From: a bacterium
GTDB taxonomy: Bacteria; Patescibacteriota; Minisyncoccia; Phycocordibacterales; UBA10002
DNA length: 32,519 bases
Reading direction: 5' to 3'
Assembly: GCA_030697445.1 (NCBI GenBank)
Contig: JAUYPY010000051.1
Span: forward strand, 1 to 32,519
Shown one piece after another: positions 7,346 to 15,952 of the stretch (its first letter is position 1; each line of letters opens with the position of its first letter). Position numbers and translations under genes: made by a program. The notes below the pieces were generated by a model. That model was not told the DNA's origin and made no database searches. It saw only the letters and a list, made by a program, of their open reading frames with translations.

Positions 7346-8401
7346 TTACCCAATCAGCGCCACAATCGTGCCGACCATCGCGAATAGAACCGAGAGCACC
7401 CAGTAGCGCATTGTTACTTTGTAAGGCGGCCAGCCAAGCGCTTCAAAGTGGTGGTGCAAAGGCGCGACCAAAAATACTTTCTTGCCTCTGAACTTTTTTG
7501 ACGCTACCTGCACGATATTTGAAAGTGTCGTAAGCAGTAGCGGCGCGGCGATAATCGGAAGCACGGCGATCCCCTTCCCACCGTCTACCGCGTCCGTCAT
7601 AAACGCAACAATCGTAAGCGCGAGCGTGAGCGCCATCGTTCCTGTTTCGGAAAGGTAAAAGCGTGCGGGCGGAATATTGAACCACAGGAACGCGAGAATG
7701 CCGCCGACAAGCGCCGCGCAAAGCGCGGCTAAATTGAACTGATCTTGAAAGAATGCAATTAAAGAGTACGCGCCAAACATTACCGCAAACACGCCGCCCG
7801 CAAGGCCGTCTATGCCATCTATCACGCCGCCCGAATACACCGCGAGTGCAATCAACACAAAGAGCGGAATAAAGAACATTCCGACCTGCACTTCTCCCAC
7901 AAACGGAAACGATACCGCGCTCGTTTCAAGCTTGACGGAAAACCAGAGCGCGGCGAGCAGTGAAATAATGGTAACGGCAATTAGGCGCTTCTTAAGCGAG
8001 ATTCCTCCTGCTCCGCGCACTTCTAAAAAGTCATCGGCGAGTCCGACGAGTGCGCCCAGTAAAAGCGCCATAAGCGGAAGCCATGTCTGGCCGCGGCTCA
8101 CAAAATCCAATTTTGAAAAAAGCTCTGAAGAAACAAAAAGTGGCAAAAGCCATAAAAGAAGCGCAGTTGCTCCAGCCGCCACCCACACGACCACACCGCC
8201 CATTTTCGGCGTACCGACTTCGCGCGTTTCGTGGAGTTTGTTGAAAATGTGCGCATCTCCACCATCAAGCGCGCGCTTGCCCGCGCGCTTTTTCCACATT
8301 TTGCGCGTATACAAAAAGTTGGTCAGCACCGGAGCAAACCCGATGCCGATGGCAAATGAGATAATTCCGGGCAGAAGCGTTTTTACAACATTTAAAATCA
8401 T
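7346..8401 (-). CDS. mraY: Phospho-MurNAc-pentapeptide translocase
   Basis: 351 residues, normal length, about ten membrane helices. MraY moves phospho-MurNAc-pentapeptide onto undecaprenyl phosphate, forming lipid I. Visible motifs: the Asp pair in LADDFLEVRG (D123, D124), GGVIDGIDGLAGG (191-203) and the histidine run APLHHHFEALGW near the C terminus. The third acidic position, usually FMGDxGS, reads YLSETGT here (E252), so Asp is replaced by Glu. Its ATG overlaps the stop of the carboxypeptidase gene (ATGA). Confidence 0.95.
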   Translation of the reverse strand: MILNVVKTLLPGIISFAIGIGFAPVLTNFLYTRKMWKKRAGKRALDGGDAHIFNKLHETREVGTPKMGGVVVWVAAGATALLLWLLPLFVSSELFSKLDFVSRGQTWLPLMALLLGALVGLADDFLEVRGAGGISLKKRLIAVTIISLLAALWFSVKLETSAVSFPFVGEVQVGMFFIPLFVLIALAVYSGGVIDGIDGLAGGVFAVMFGAYSLIAFFQDQFNLAALCAALVGGILAFLWFNIPPARFYLSETGTMALTLALTIVAFMTDAVDGGKGIAVLPIIAAPLLLTTLSNIVQVASKKFRGKKVFLVAPLHHHFEALGWPPYKVTMRYWVLSVLFAMVGTIVALIG

Positions 8402-9327
8402 AGTGTATCGTTTCTTTGCAGATATTCGAGTGTTGCGGCGACGAGCGTTTTTACATCCTCAAACCGCCCCTCTTCCGTAGAGCCAAGCACGGCGACGGCA
8501 ATCGGCTTGCCGACTCCCGCATCAAATATAATTGCCAAATTGCCTCCAGCAAGATCAGTGAGTCCTGTTTTTGACGCGCGGAGCATGGGGATGTCCGCTA
8601 CAATCTTGTTTGTATTGTCCGCCTCGTGCCGGTTGCCGTTTTCTTCAGTAAACAACGAAGTTGCCTTGGTGGTCGCATCAAAAAGATCTGGATGCATGTG
8701 ATACGCAAGGGCAATCAAGCGTACCACATCATGCGCCGAACCGAACCCCCCGGCAACACCTTCGCTTTCATCCAATCCCGTCTCATTCAAAAAATACATA
8801 CTCTGGAGTCCGAGCGCATTTGCTTCTTTATTCATTTCCGTAATAAATTGTCCTCTGTTTTCCGACTCAATGCCACTGGTTGAAATAAAGCCTCCGCCGA
8901 CAGCCGCAGCCGCGGCTACACCGTCATTTGAAGATGCGGTCAGCGAAAACGAAAGCAGGTCTTTGAGCGCCCAGTTTTCATTACGCATAGGGACAAGCGC
9001 ATAGTTTGGCGCAATAGAAAGCGCAGTTATTGCAGTCATTATTTTCGTAAGCGACGCAAGCGGAAGCTGGGTGTCCGAATTTCTCGCAAAAAGCGTCTGA
9101 CCAGTCGCGACATCAAACACTTCTACCGCACGCGCGGCGAGCACCACTTCATCAAACGGAGATGGAGCAAGGGCCGCACCTCCTATACCTGCATACGCCG
9201 TATTAGGAGTGCTTGTTTCAATCAACTGCAGAGAAGATGGCGAGGATATACCAGATAGCGTTCCAATTAACGCGCCTGCAAAAGCGAACGAAGTAAAAAA
9301 ACGGAAATGTGATTGCGATTCATTCAT
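8398..9327 (-). CDS. D-alanyl-D-alanine carboxypeptidase (PBP5-like, S11 family)
   Basis: 309 residues from ATG 9327, overlapping the scpB stop by 8 bases. A hydrophobic N terminus (about 10-29) is a signal peptide or anchor. The three penicillin-binding motifs are present: SxxK at S92-K95 (ASLTKIM), SxN at S132-N134 (ASSNDG) and KTG at 253-255 (SKTGLTD). The family trims the terminal D-Ala from peptidoglycan stem peptides outside the membrane. It precedes mraY in the same transcript, in line with wall synthesis. Named DacA relatives are longer; the C-terminal beta domain of PBP5 appears to be missing. Confidence 0.88.
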   Translation of the reverse strand: MNESQSHFRFFTSFAFAGALIGTLSGISSPSSLQLIETSTPNTAYAGIGGAALAPSPFDEVVLAARAVEVFDVATGQTLFARNSDTQLPLASLTKIMTAITALSIAPNYALVPMRNENWALKDLLSFSLTASSNDGVAAAAAVGGGFISTSGIESENRGQFITEMNKEANALGLQSMYFLNETGLDESEGVAGGFGSAHDVVRLIALAYHMHPDLFDATTKATSLFTEENGNRHEADNTNKIVADIPMLRASKTGLTDLAGGNLAIIFDAGVGKPIAVAVLGSTEEGRFEDVKTLVAATLEYLQRNDTL

Positions 9328-9865
9328 CTTGTTTATTCTCTGTGTTAGCGGCAAACGCGTCAAGTTCTTTTTTCGCCTCCGAATAATCGGGTAATTCTTC
9401 AACGCGCGATATGCCTAAGTGTGCGAGAAGCTCAAGTGTTGGTTCGTACACAAACCCGCGCGCATCTTTCGGGTTCGCTTTGCGCGCGACAAGCCCGCGC
9501 GCCGCGAGTTCGCGCAAAGTAAAAGTTGAATTAACACCGCGAATCCAATCAAGCTCACGGCGCGTCGCCTGTCCGCGATAAAGCACAACCGCAAGCGCTT
9601 CCGCACCCGCTTTCCCCACATCGCGGGCGAGTTCTTCGCGCAACAATTTTTCTATGATCGCGCCAGCTTCGGGCGCTGTGCGGACTTCCACCTCCTCACC
9701 CGCGCGCACAAGCGATACCCCGCGCCCCACAAGCTTTTCTTCAAGAGTTTTTAACCCTTCTTCTACCGCTTTTTTATCAACACCAAGAAGCTCCACGAGC
9801 CGCTTCACGCTCGTTGGCTCGGCTTTGAAAAAGAGAACGGACTCTAATTGTGCGTCTAATGTCAT
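9320..9865 (-). CDS. scpB: Segregation and condensation protein B
   Basis: 181 residues, the usual size. Two winged-helix domains are expected; the family signature AEALAVVLYRGQATRRELDWIRGV (about 89-112) is clear, as is ARGLVARKANPKDARGFVYEPT. ScpB forms a complex with ScpA and Smc to condense and separate chromosomes. It starts the operon that leads into cell-wall genes; scpA lies separately at 10842-11570 with a toxin-like gene between. A perfect DnaA-box-like TTATCCACA (9897-9905) is upstream but stands alone. Confidence 0.93.
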   Translation of the reverse strand: MTLDAQLESVLFFKAEPTSVKRLVELLGVDKKAVEEGLKTLEEKLVGRGVSLVRAGEEVEVRTAPEAGAIIEKLLREELARDVGKAGAEALAVVLYRGQATRRELDWIRGVNSTFTLRELAARGLVARKANPKDARGFVYEPTLELLAHLGISRVEELPDYSEAKKELDAFAANTENKQDE

Positions 9866-9914
9866 AGCATTTTAACTACTTAAGATTAACATAATTTTAT
9901 CCACAATTCGTAAC

Positions 9915-9943
9915 TTGCTTTTTGTATTCCACTCTGTTACCAT
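9915..9943 (+). promoter_or_regulatory. Plus-strand promoter for putative small RNA A
   Basis: TTGCTT (9915-9920), 17-bp spacer, then TACCAT (9938-9943) preceded by TGT, an extended -10. No start codon follows within reach; instead the sequence runs into hairpins (9957-10027). It faces against every neighbouring gene. A similar arrangement, with a better promoter, is at 11600-11627. Confidence 0.5.
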
Positions 9944-9949
9944 TGTATT

Positions 9950-10028
9950 TACAAGTGGCTTCGGCCTTACCCCCGTAAGGGGGAGAAAGTCAAGAAAAGC
10001 CGTCAGAATAATTTTCTGGCGGCTTTTC
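9950..10028 (+). ncRNA. Putative structured small RNA A, convergent with the first MazF-like gene
   Basis: About 79 nt predicted from the promoter at 9915-9943. It holds, in order, a GGC-UUCG-GCC hairpin (9957-9966, the very stable cUUCGg tetraloop), a CCCCC-GUAA-GGGGG hairpin (9970-9983, GNRA loop) and a 14-bp stem with a U-rich end (9995-10027). The tetraloops have these forms only on the plus strand, and the one imperfect pair of the last stem is G-U on plus but A-C on minus. All three facts favour a plus-strand RNA. Its 3' part is antisense to the last codons of the MazF-like gene. No known RNA family recognised. Confidence 0.5.
9995..10028 (+). terminator. Terminator-like stem at the end of small RNA A
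   Basis: Arms 9995-10008 and 10014-10027 (AAAAGCCGTCAGAA / TTCTGGCGGCTTTT), loop of 5, ending in TTTT. It overlaps the last codons and stop of the MazF-like gene on the other strand and might stop transcripts both ways, though pairing is better on plus. Confidence 0.65.
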
Positions 10029-10386
10029 GTATGCGATCAAACATATCTTTTTCAAGAAACCCTATCTTTTCAACTAAACGCCGCGTATCTACAACGCGAA
10101 TTTGTGAAAGAATTGCCGACGCTTTTTTCCCTTGTATTTCTCCAACAGGAATACGAAGAATATGTTGGCGGAGTGATGTCGTCAGCGGTATAACCATGCA
10201 AGTATCGGCTCCAAACCCTCGAACAATAACAACCGGCCTAAGAAAAAACTTTCCGCTTCCATCTTGTTCGGAACCGATATTAACGCCAAGGCGACACCAC
10301 CATATTTCACGGACGGTATACAAACGCGGCTGTTCTGCGTGCGTTCGTTTTTTATCTTTATTCCATAGGTCAAAATCTTTTTGCAT
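10003..10386 (-). CDS. MazF/PemK-family protein (copy 1)
   Basis: 127 residues. REIWWCRLGVNIGSEQDGSG (about 26-45), then RPVVIVRGFG and PLTTSLR, are marks of the MazF/PemK fold, whose members are mostly mRNA-cutting toxins. It is a paralogue of the protein at 11682-12065 (shared KDFD.WN..KK, REVWWC.LG.NIG.E.DG, RPV.V pattern and length). No canonical MazE/AbrB-type antitoxin gene lies next to it; upstream, 18 bases away, is an unrelated 142-residue orphan gene. A putative plus-strand RNA runs into its 3' end. Whether it is an active ribonuclease cannot be told from sequence alone. Confidence 0.85.
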   Translation of the reverse strand: MQKDFDLWNKDKKRTHAEQPRLYTVREIWWCRLGVNIGSEQDGSGKFFLRPVVIVRGFGADTCMVIPLTTSLRQHILRIPVGEIQGKKASAILSQIRVVDTRRLVEKIGFLEKDMFDRIRKAARKLF

Positions 10387-10404
10387 ACTTGGATTTATGT
10401 ATAC

Positions 10405-10833
10405 TCAGTCTTCCTGGAACCTTGCGACTTCCTTAGTTAAAAGATTTTGAAAATCGGCAACTTTATGTGCATCTAAATTTCTATAATTCGCTCGTATGTA
10501 GTTAGAGAAAGATAGCAACTCTTTATCTAATTTAGAGTCAGTCGGTTTTTCCCACACCGTCTCCCAGATTTCATCGTTGCACCAATCTTTTTTATCAAGA
10601 TCAAGCCACTTTATATGTTCCACATTCTCGAATTTCCCGTTATTCAAGGCGATAGTATCCCATTCAGCTGTAATTTTTGCGCCATGTGACATTTCTTTTT
10701 TATCTTGTAGCACCTGCTTAAGCACGCGATGTCCTTTGTATGTATTGTCAAACGAAATAGATTCTCTGTCGTTCAGAGGTACGGATATAAAATACCCATT
10801 GACACTGTCTCCGTCGTCAATATTAATTTTCAT
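10405..10833 (-). CDS. Orphan 142-residue protein between scpA and MazF-like copy 1
   Basis: Soluble, acidic, tryptophan-rich protein (EWDTIAL, IKWLDLDKKDW, EIWETVWEKP) with no membrane segment or signal peptide. It starts 8 bases after the scpA stop and ends 18 bases before the MazF-like gene, so the three genes are probably co-transcribed. No family recognised. Its position directly before a toxin-type gene makes an antitoxin role possible, but no DNA-binding motif is visible and the second MazF-like copy lacks such a neighbour. Confidence 0.75.
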   Translation of the reverse strand: MKINIDDGDSVNGYFISVPLNDRESISFDNTYKGHRVLKQVLQDKKEMSHGAKITAEWDTIALNNGKFENVEHIKWLDLDKKDWCNDEIWETVWEKPTDSKLDKELLSFSNYIRANYRNLDAHKVADFQNLLTKEVARFQED

Positions 10834-10841
10834 ATGTTTAT

Positions 10842-11570
10842 CTACTGATATTTCGGAACGCCAACTTGTTCCGTCTCCATCAGTATATCGTCAAAATGCT
10901 TTTCTTGCGTTACGCGAATCGCGCCGCGCCGGATAAGTTCCAGCATTGCGAGAAAGCTCACGATAATTTCTTTCTTCGCCTTCGCGCCGAGCGCTCCGGC
11001 GAAATCGCGGAAGCCCAAACGCAGGCACGCCTGAATACGGCCGGTCAGACGCGCAATCGTCTCGTCCAATGAAAGCACTTTTTCCACAATAACTTTTGGA
11101 AGAACCGCCGCGCGCGGCAAGTTCATAAGAAGTGAGCGGAGCGTTTCCGAAAGCGACGCGAGTGTCGTTGACGGAGAAGTGGTAAAAAGCGGCGCGCGCT
11201 CGCGCGCCTCCAAAGAAAAGGAGATGCTTTTTCCGAAGCGTGTGCGAATCTTCCCCGCGTACCCGCGCACTTTCTGATACAACGCGAGGCGCGCTTGGAG
11301 TTCAGAAATATCGGTTTTCTCTTCTTCGGTCAATTCAAGCAAGGGCAAAAGCGACTTTGATTTGATTAAAAGAAGCGTTGAGGCAACCAAGATAAAACTT
11401 GCGCCTTCGGCCATAGGAAACTCCTCAAACTGTTTCGCGTACAAGATAAAATCATCGGCAACGGAAGCGAGCGATACATCGCTTACATGCAATTTCCGTT
11501 CTTCAATCAAATCCAAAAGCACATAAAGCGGTCCCTCAAACTTTTCATGCTTTACGGTAAATGCGGACAT
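10842..11570 (-). CDS. scpA: Segregation and condensation protein A
   Basis: 242 residues, typical kleisin ScpA. The N-terminal signature FEGPLYVLLDLIEERKLHVSD (about 11-31) and the helix ending in TLLLIKSKSLLPLLEL are characteristic; the C-terminal winged helix includes KKEIIVSFLAMLELIRRGAI. ScpA bridges the Smc heads together with ScpB. It is not adjacent to scpB here: an orphan gene and a MazF-like gene intervene. Upstream are an AT-rich stretch (TTTATATATTT just before the ATG) and the plus-strand promoter for small RNA B. Confidence 0.93.
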   Translation of the reverse strand: MSAFTVKHEKFEGPLYVLLDLIEERKLHVSDVSLASVADDFILYAKQFEEFPMAEGASFILVASTLLLIKSKSLLPLLELTEEEKTDISELQARLALYQKVRGYAGKIRTRFGKSISFSLEARERAPLFTTSPSTTLASLSETLRSLLMNLPRAAVLPKVIVEKVLSLDETIARLTGRIQACLRLGFRDFAGALGAKAKKEIIVSFLAMLELIRRGAIRVTQEKHFDDILMETEQVGVPKYQ

Positions 11571-11599
11571 AAATATATAAAGTTATCCACTGGTATTAT

Positions 11600-11627
11600 T
11601 TGACAGTAAATACGGTTCTGGTATACT
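11600..11627 (+). promoter_or_regulatory. Strong plus-strand promoter for putative small RNA B
   Basis: TTGACA (11600-11605), 16-bp spacer ending in TGG, then TATACT (11622-11627): the best full promoter in the window, with consensus -35 and extended -10. The predicted start is near 11634, and no reading frame with a start codon follows; hairpins do. It points away from scpA and into the end of MazF-like copy 2. Confidence 0.7.
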
Positions 11628-11633
11628 TAATTG

Positions 11634-11685
11634 TATTAGGGCTTCGGCCTCCGAGACCCCGCCGCAAGGCGGGGTCGATTGTTAT
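11634..11685 (+). ncRNA. Putative structured small RNA B, convergent with the second MazF-like gene
   Basis: Begins after the strong promoter at 11600-11627. It carries GGC-UUCG-GCC (11640-11649) and a 9-bp GC-rich stem capped by a GCAA (GNRA) loop (11655-11676), the same order as small RNA A. Between promoter and first hairpin both share ATTGTATT. The 3' end is uncertain: only GATTGTT follows the stem. If it extends past 11682 it would be antisense to the MazF-like stop codon. No known RNA family recognised. Confidence 0.55.
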
Positions 11686-12065
11686 ATAAATTTGCTAAAT
11701 GCTATCTGCACTTTTTTAAATGCAGATTCAGGTATCATATCAACTTTACGCAATAATCTGTAAGTACTAATAACGCGGCTTTGAGTAAGCTTTATCCACA
11801 CTGTCCCAAACTTAACTTTTACGGCACAATGAAATTCATCTTTCTTCTCTCTACTGGTTATCGGTAAAATAAGAAGGGTTTCCGTATTATAAACCCGAAG
11901 TACCAAAACCGGTCGTTCAAAATTATCGTGCTTTCCATCTGTTTCCGCTCCGATATTCGCTCCAAGCGCACACCACCACACCTCGCGTGGATGCGCGTAT
12001 GCCATACCTGCTTGCATATGTATCTTCTTCTTTTCCCCGTTCCACTGATCAAAATCTTTATTCAT
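11682..12065 (-). CDS. MazF/PemK-family protein (copy 2)
   Basis: 127 residues, paralogue of the protein at 10003-10386. PREVWWCALGANIGAETDGK (about 26-45), ERPVLVLRVYN and LILPITS fit the MazF/PemK barrel. It lies between aspS and scpA with no MazE-like gene beside it. A GAGGA lies 2-3 bases before the ATG, closer than ideal for a Shine-Dalgarno. Copy 1 and copy 2 are alike in length and layout but clearly diverged, so the duplication is not recent. Role: possible toxin endoribonuclease or domesticated RNA-processing enzyme. Confidence 0.85.
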   Translation of the reverse strand: MNKDFDQWNGEKKKIHMQAGMAYAHPREVWWCALGANIGAETDGKHDNFERPVLVLRVYNTETLLILPITSREKKDEFHCAVKVKFGTVWIKLTQSRVISTYRLLRKVDMIPESAFKKVQIAFSKFI

Positions 12066-12091
12066 TTTCCTCGATACTTAACTTAAAATCT

Positions 12092-13492
<1,401 letters not shown>

Positions 13493-13496
13493 ATTA

Positions 13497-14444
13497 TTAG
13501 TAGAGTTTAACACCAATCTTTTCACGCACGAGGTCCATTTTCGTTTGTGCGAGCGCGCGGGTGCGCTCGCCTCCGTCTTTGAGAACTTTGAGCACAGCAC
13601 CCGTGTCGCCGGCGATTGTCGCGCGCTTCGCGCGGAGCGGCGCGATGAAGTTTTTCATATCTGCAATCAGTGCTTCTTTGAGATCTTTATATTTTCCCGC
13701 TTTTTCTTCATATAATTTTTCCAATTCCTTTTCCGAACGGAAGAGCTTATGGATTTCATACACATTTTTCGGAACGCCACCAGATGAGTCCGTTACAATA
13801 CTCATTGCTAATTTCTCTATATCGCTGTCTTCTGCAAAAAGCGGAATCGTATTGCCGTAACTCTTGCTCATCTTTTGCCCGTCAATGCCGGGTACAACCG
13901 CGACTTCTTTCATAATGTGCGCGTTTGGCAACTTAAATGTTTCTCCGTAAATACGGTTAAACTTTTCCGCAATATCGCGCGCAATTTCCACATGCTGTTT
14001 TTGGTCCGCGCCGACCGGCACCACATCCGTATCGTAAAGCAAAATATCCGCCGCCATAAGTACGGGGTAATTGAAAAGTCCGACACTCGCCTCTTTCTTT
14101 TTCGCCACGGCATCTTTGTACGCATGCGCGCGCTCTAGATATGGGACCGTAACGAGACAGTCAAAAATCCAAGCAAGTTCTGCGTGTTCAGGAATATCTG
14201 ACTGTTTGTAAAGCAATACTTTTTCCGGATCCAATCCGATCGCAAGATAATCAATTGCGACATCGAGCGTATTTTGCTTCAATTCCTCGGAATTTTGTAC
14301 AGTTGTTAAGGCGTGATAATCAGGAATAAAAAAGAAGCATTCGTATTCATTTTGTAATTCCACGAATTGACGCATCGCTCCAAAATAGTTGCCAATGTGG
14401 GGCCTCCCAGTAGGTTTAATACCAGAAAGAAGTATTTTTTTCAT
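13497..14444 (-). CDS. trpS: Tryptophanyl-tRNA synthetase
   Basis: 315 residues from ATG 14444. GIKPTGRPHIGNYFGA carries the HIGH motif and DGQKMSKSYGNTIPLF the KMSKS motif; length is normal. The ATG is placed by the M-K-K-I-L-L-S-G start typical of the family and by the promoter at 14451-14459, which makes the message leaderless. It heads a transcript that continues into aspS. Confidence 0.95.
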   Translation of the reverse strand: MKKILLSGIKPTGRPHIGNYFGAMRQFVELQNEYECFFFIPDYHALTTVQNSEELKQNTLDVAIDYLAIGLDPEKVLLYKQSDIPEHAELAWIFDCLVTVPYLERAHAYKDAVAKKKEASVGLFNYPVLMAADILLYDTDVVPVGADQKQHVEIARDIAEKFNRIYGETFKLPNAHIMKEVAVVPGIDGQKMSKSYGNTIPLFAEDSDIEKLAMSIVTDSSGGVPKNVYEIHKLFRSEKELEKLYEEKAGKYKDLKEALIADMKNFIAPLRAKRATIAGDTGAVLKVLKDGGERTRALAQTKMDLVREKIGVKLY

Positions 14445-14450
14445 AACAAC

Positions 14451-14459
14451 AGTATAACA
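14451..14459 (-). promoter_or_regulatory. Extended -10 promoter of trpS, leaderless
   Basis: TGT-TATACT, 6 nt, ATG (14444). A -35 candidate TTGAAG lies 18 bp upstream. The TGT and the first bases of the -10 box overlap the 3' arm of the hairpin at 14456-14492. Confidence 0.75.
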
Positions 14460-14492
14460 CCCGATGTTGATTGGCTTCAAACATCGGGTGTT
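14456..14492 (-). repeat. 13-bp inverted repeat between the M20 gene and trpS
   Basis: Arms 14456-14468 and 14480-14492 (AACACCCGATGTT / AACATCGGGTGTT on minus), 11-base loop, two bases after the M20 stop region. It would fold in the M20 transcript and could act as a weak terminator (no T-run). It overlaps the trpS -10 box. Confidence 0.75.
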
Positions 14493-14494
14493 TA

Positions 14495-15862
14495 TCACTT
14501 CGCAAGTTCTTGCCACAACTCTGCGCTAAGCGCCATACCGCGTTTGAAATTGGCGAGCTCAAACTTTTCGTTCGGGGAGTGCGCGTTGTCGTCGGGGAGC
14601 GCGAAGCCAATAAGCAAACTGTGAAGTCCGAGAATTTTCTGAAAATCAGTTACTACGGGAATAGAACCGCCCTCGCGTATGAAGCGCGGCGGCGCGCCGA
14701 ATACGCGTTTTATTGCGCGCTCTGCGGCGCGCACCGCGCCACTTTTCGGCTCAAACAAATACGGCTCGGCGCCGTGTCCGCTTTTTATTTCCATCGTAAC
14801 GGACTTCGGGCAATGCGCAACTAGGTGTTTCCTCACCGCCGCAATAACGGCCGATGGCTTCTGATCCGGCACAAGCCGCATCGTGAGTTTCGCGGAGGCG
14901 CGCGCCGGTACGATAGTTTTTGAACCGACACCCTGATATCCGCTTGTGAGCCCGTTTATTTCAATCGTCGGGCGCGTTGTCGTATGTTCAATGTGGTTAA
15001 AACCTTTTTCACCAAACAGGCACGGCACTTTGAGAAAATCTCGATAGAACTCAGCATCGTTTTCGCCTCCGTGTTGCAAACGCGCCCGCTCCGCAGGCGT
15101 GAGCACGCACACGCCATCGTAAAATCCGCGCACCAAAATCTTTCCTGTTTTCTTGTCTCGGAGCGTTGCAAGAAGGTGTGCGAGCGCCATCGCCGGATTT
15201 TCAATTGAGCCGCCGTATGAGCCGGAGTGTACATCGCGGTCTGCGCCGAAAAGTGTAACCTCAAGCGCAGCAATGCCGCGGAGCGCGTAGGTAATCGCCG
15301 GCGTTTTAAGCGACGGCATATTGGTATCGGAAATGACGACACCGTCCGCCGCGAGCATTTTCTTGTTCTTCTGTAAAAACAGCGCTAAGTTAGAACTTCC
15401 TACTTCCTCCTCGCCTTCAATGACAAAGGTAATGTCGCATGGAAGCGACGTGCCTGTTTTCAAGTACGCTTCAATGGCTTTGAGATGCGCGAAATGCTGG
15501 CCTTTGTTGTCGGACGCGCCGCGCGCAAAGAGCTTGCCTTTGCGGACTGTTGGCACAAATGGCGGGGTTTTCCAAAGCTCAAGCGGCTCCGGTGGCTGGA
15601 CATCGTAGTGGCCATACACGAGGTAATGAGGTCTGTTTCTCGCATCTTTTTTAGTTGTAGCGACCAGTATGGGATTTCCGGCGGTAGAATAAAGTGTTGC
15701 GGAAAGCCCGATACGGCGGCAGTGCGCGAGAAGCCACTCCGCGCATTTTTGTATTTCCTTTTTGTTTCCACTCGCCGATACGCTTGCAAGCGAAATATAC
15801 TCCTTTAGTTCCTCAAGGAATCGCGGATATTCTTTTTTGAGATACGCGCGTACTTTTTGCAT
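14495..15862 (-). CDS. M20-family dipeptidase
   Basis: 455 residues. Metal-binding motifs of the M20/CNDP group are in order: YGHYDVQPPEPLELWKTPPF (His and Asp), ARGASDNKGQ, EGEEEVGSSN (catalytic Glu and metal ligand), SDTNMPS and, near the C terminus, a His in DDNAHSPNEKF; the lid domain includes the DVHSGSYGG stretch. Such enzymes cut dipeptides or other small peptides in the cytoplasm using two zinc ions. It may help recycle imported peptides in an organism with limited amino-acid synthesis; that is inference. It starts at 15862 after an AT-rich upstream region. Confidence 0.93.
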   Translation of the reverse strand: MQKVRAYLKKEYPRFLEELKEYISLASVSASGNKKEIQKCAEWLLAHCRRIGLSATLYSTAGNPILVATTKKDARNRPHYLVYGHYDVQPPEPLELWKTPPFVPTVRKGKLFARGASDNKGQHFAHLKAIEAYLKTGTSLPCDITFVIEGEEEVGSSNLALFLQKNKKMLAADGVVISDTNMPSLKTPAITYALRGIAALEVTLFGADRDVHSGSYGGSIENPAMALAHLLATLRDKKTGKILVRGFYDGVCVLTPAERARLQHGGENDAEFYRDFLKVPCLFGEKGFNHIEHTTTRPTIEINGLTSGYQGVGSKTIVPARASAKLTMRLVPDQKPSAVIAAVRKHLVAHCPKSVTMEIKSGHGAEPYLFEPKSGAVRAAERAIKRVFGAPPRFIREGGSIPVVTDFQKILGLHSLLIGFALPDDNAHSPNEKFELANFKRGMALSAELWQELAK

Positions 15863-15898
15863 AATTGATTTTTTATATAGTATCTTAATTGTAAGTAA

Positions 15899-15933
15899 CC
15901 CCGACGCTTTGGATAAAAATCCAAAGGTCGGGG
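15899..15933. repeat. Long hairpin upstream of the M20 gene
   Basis: CCCCGAC and CTTTGGAT (15899-15905, 15907-15914) pair with ATCCAAAG and GTCGGGG (15919-15933), with one bulged base and an AAAA loop. It lies between the 48-residue gene and the M20 gene. No T-run follows on either strand. On plus it is preceded by CTTAATTGTA, as is small RNA B, but no comparable promoter is seen. Confidence 0.7.
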
Positions 15934-15952
15934 GTGAACTATCTCCTCGCCT

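Noticed and set aside
9897..9905. Perfect DnaA-box sequence TTATCCACA near scpB, with near matches at about 470 and 11582
   Set aside because: Only one perfect box, no cluster, no dnaA/dnaN or AT-rich unwinding element; not enough for an origin.
9915..10193. 92-codon plus-strand frame over small RNA A and the MazF-like gene
   Set aside because: No Shine-Dalgarno or correct promoter spacing; antisense to a clear MazF-family gene.
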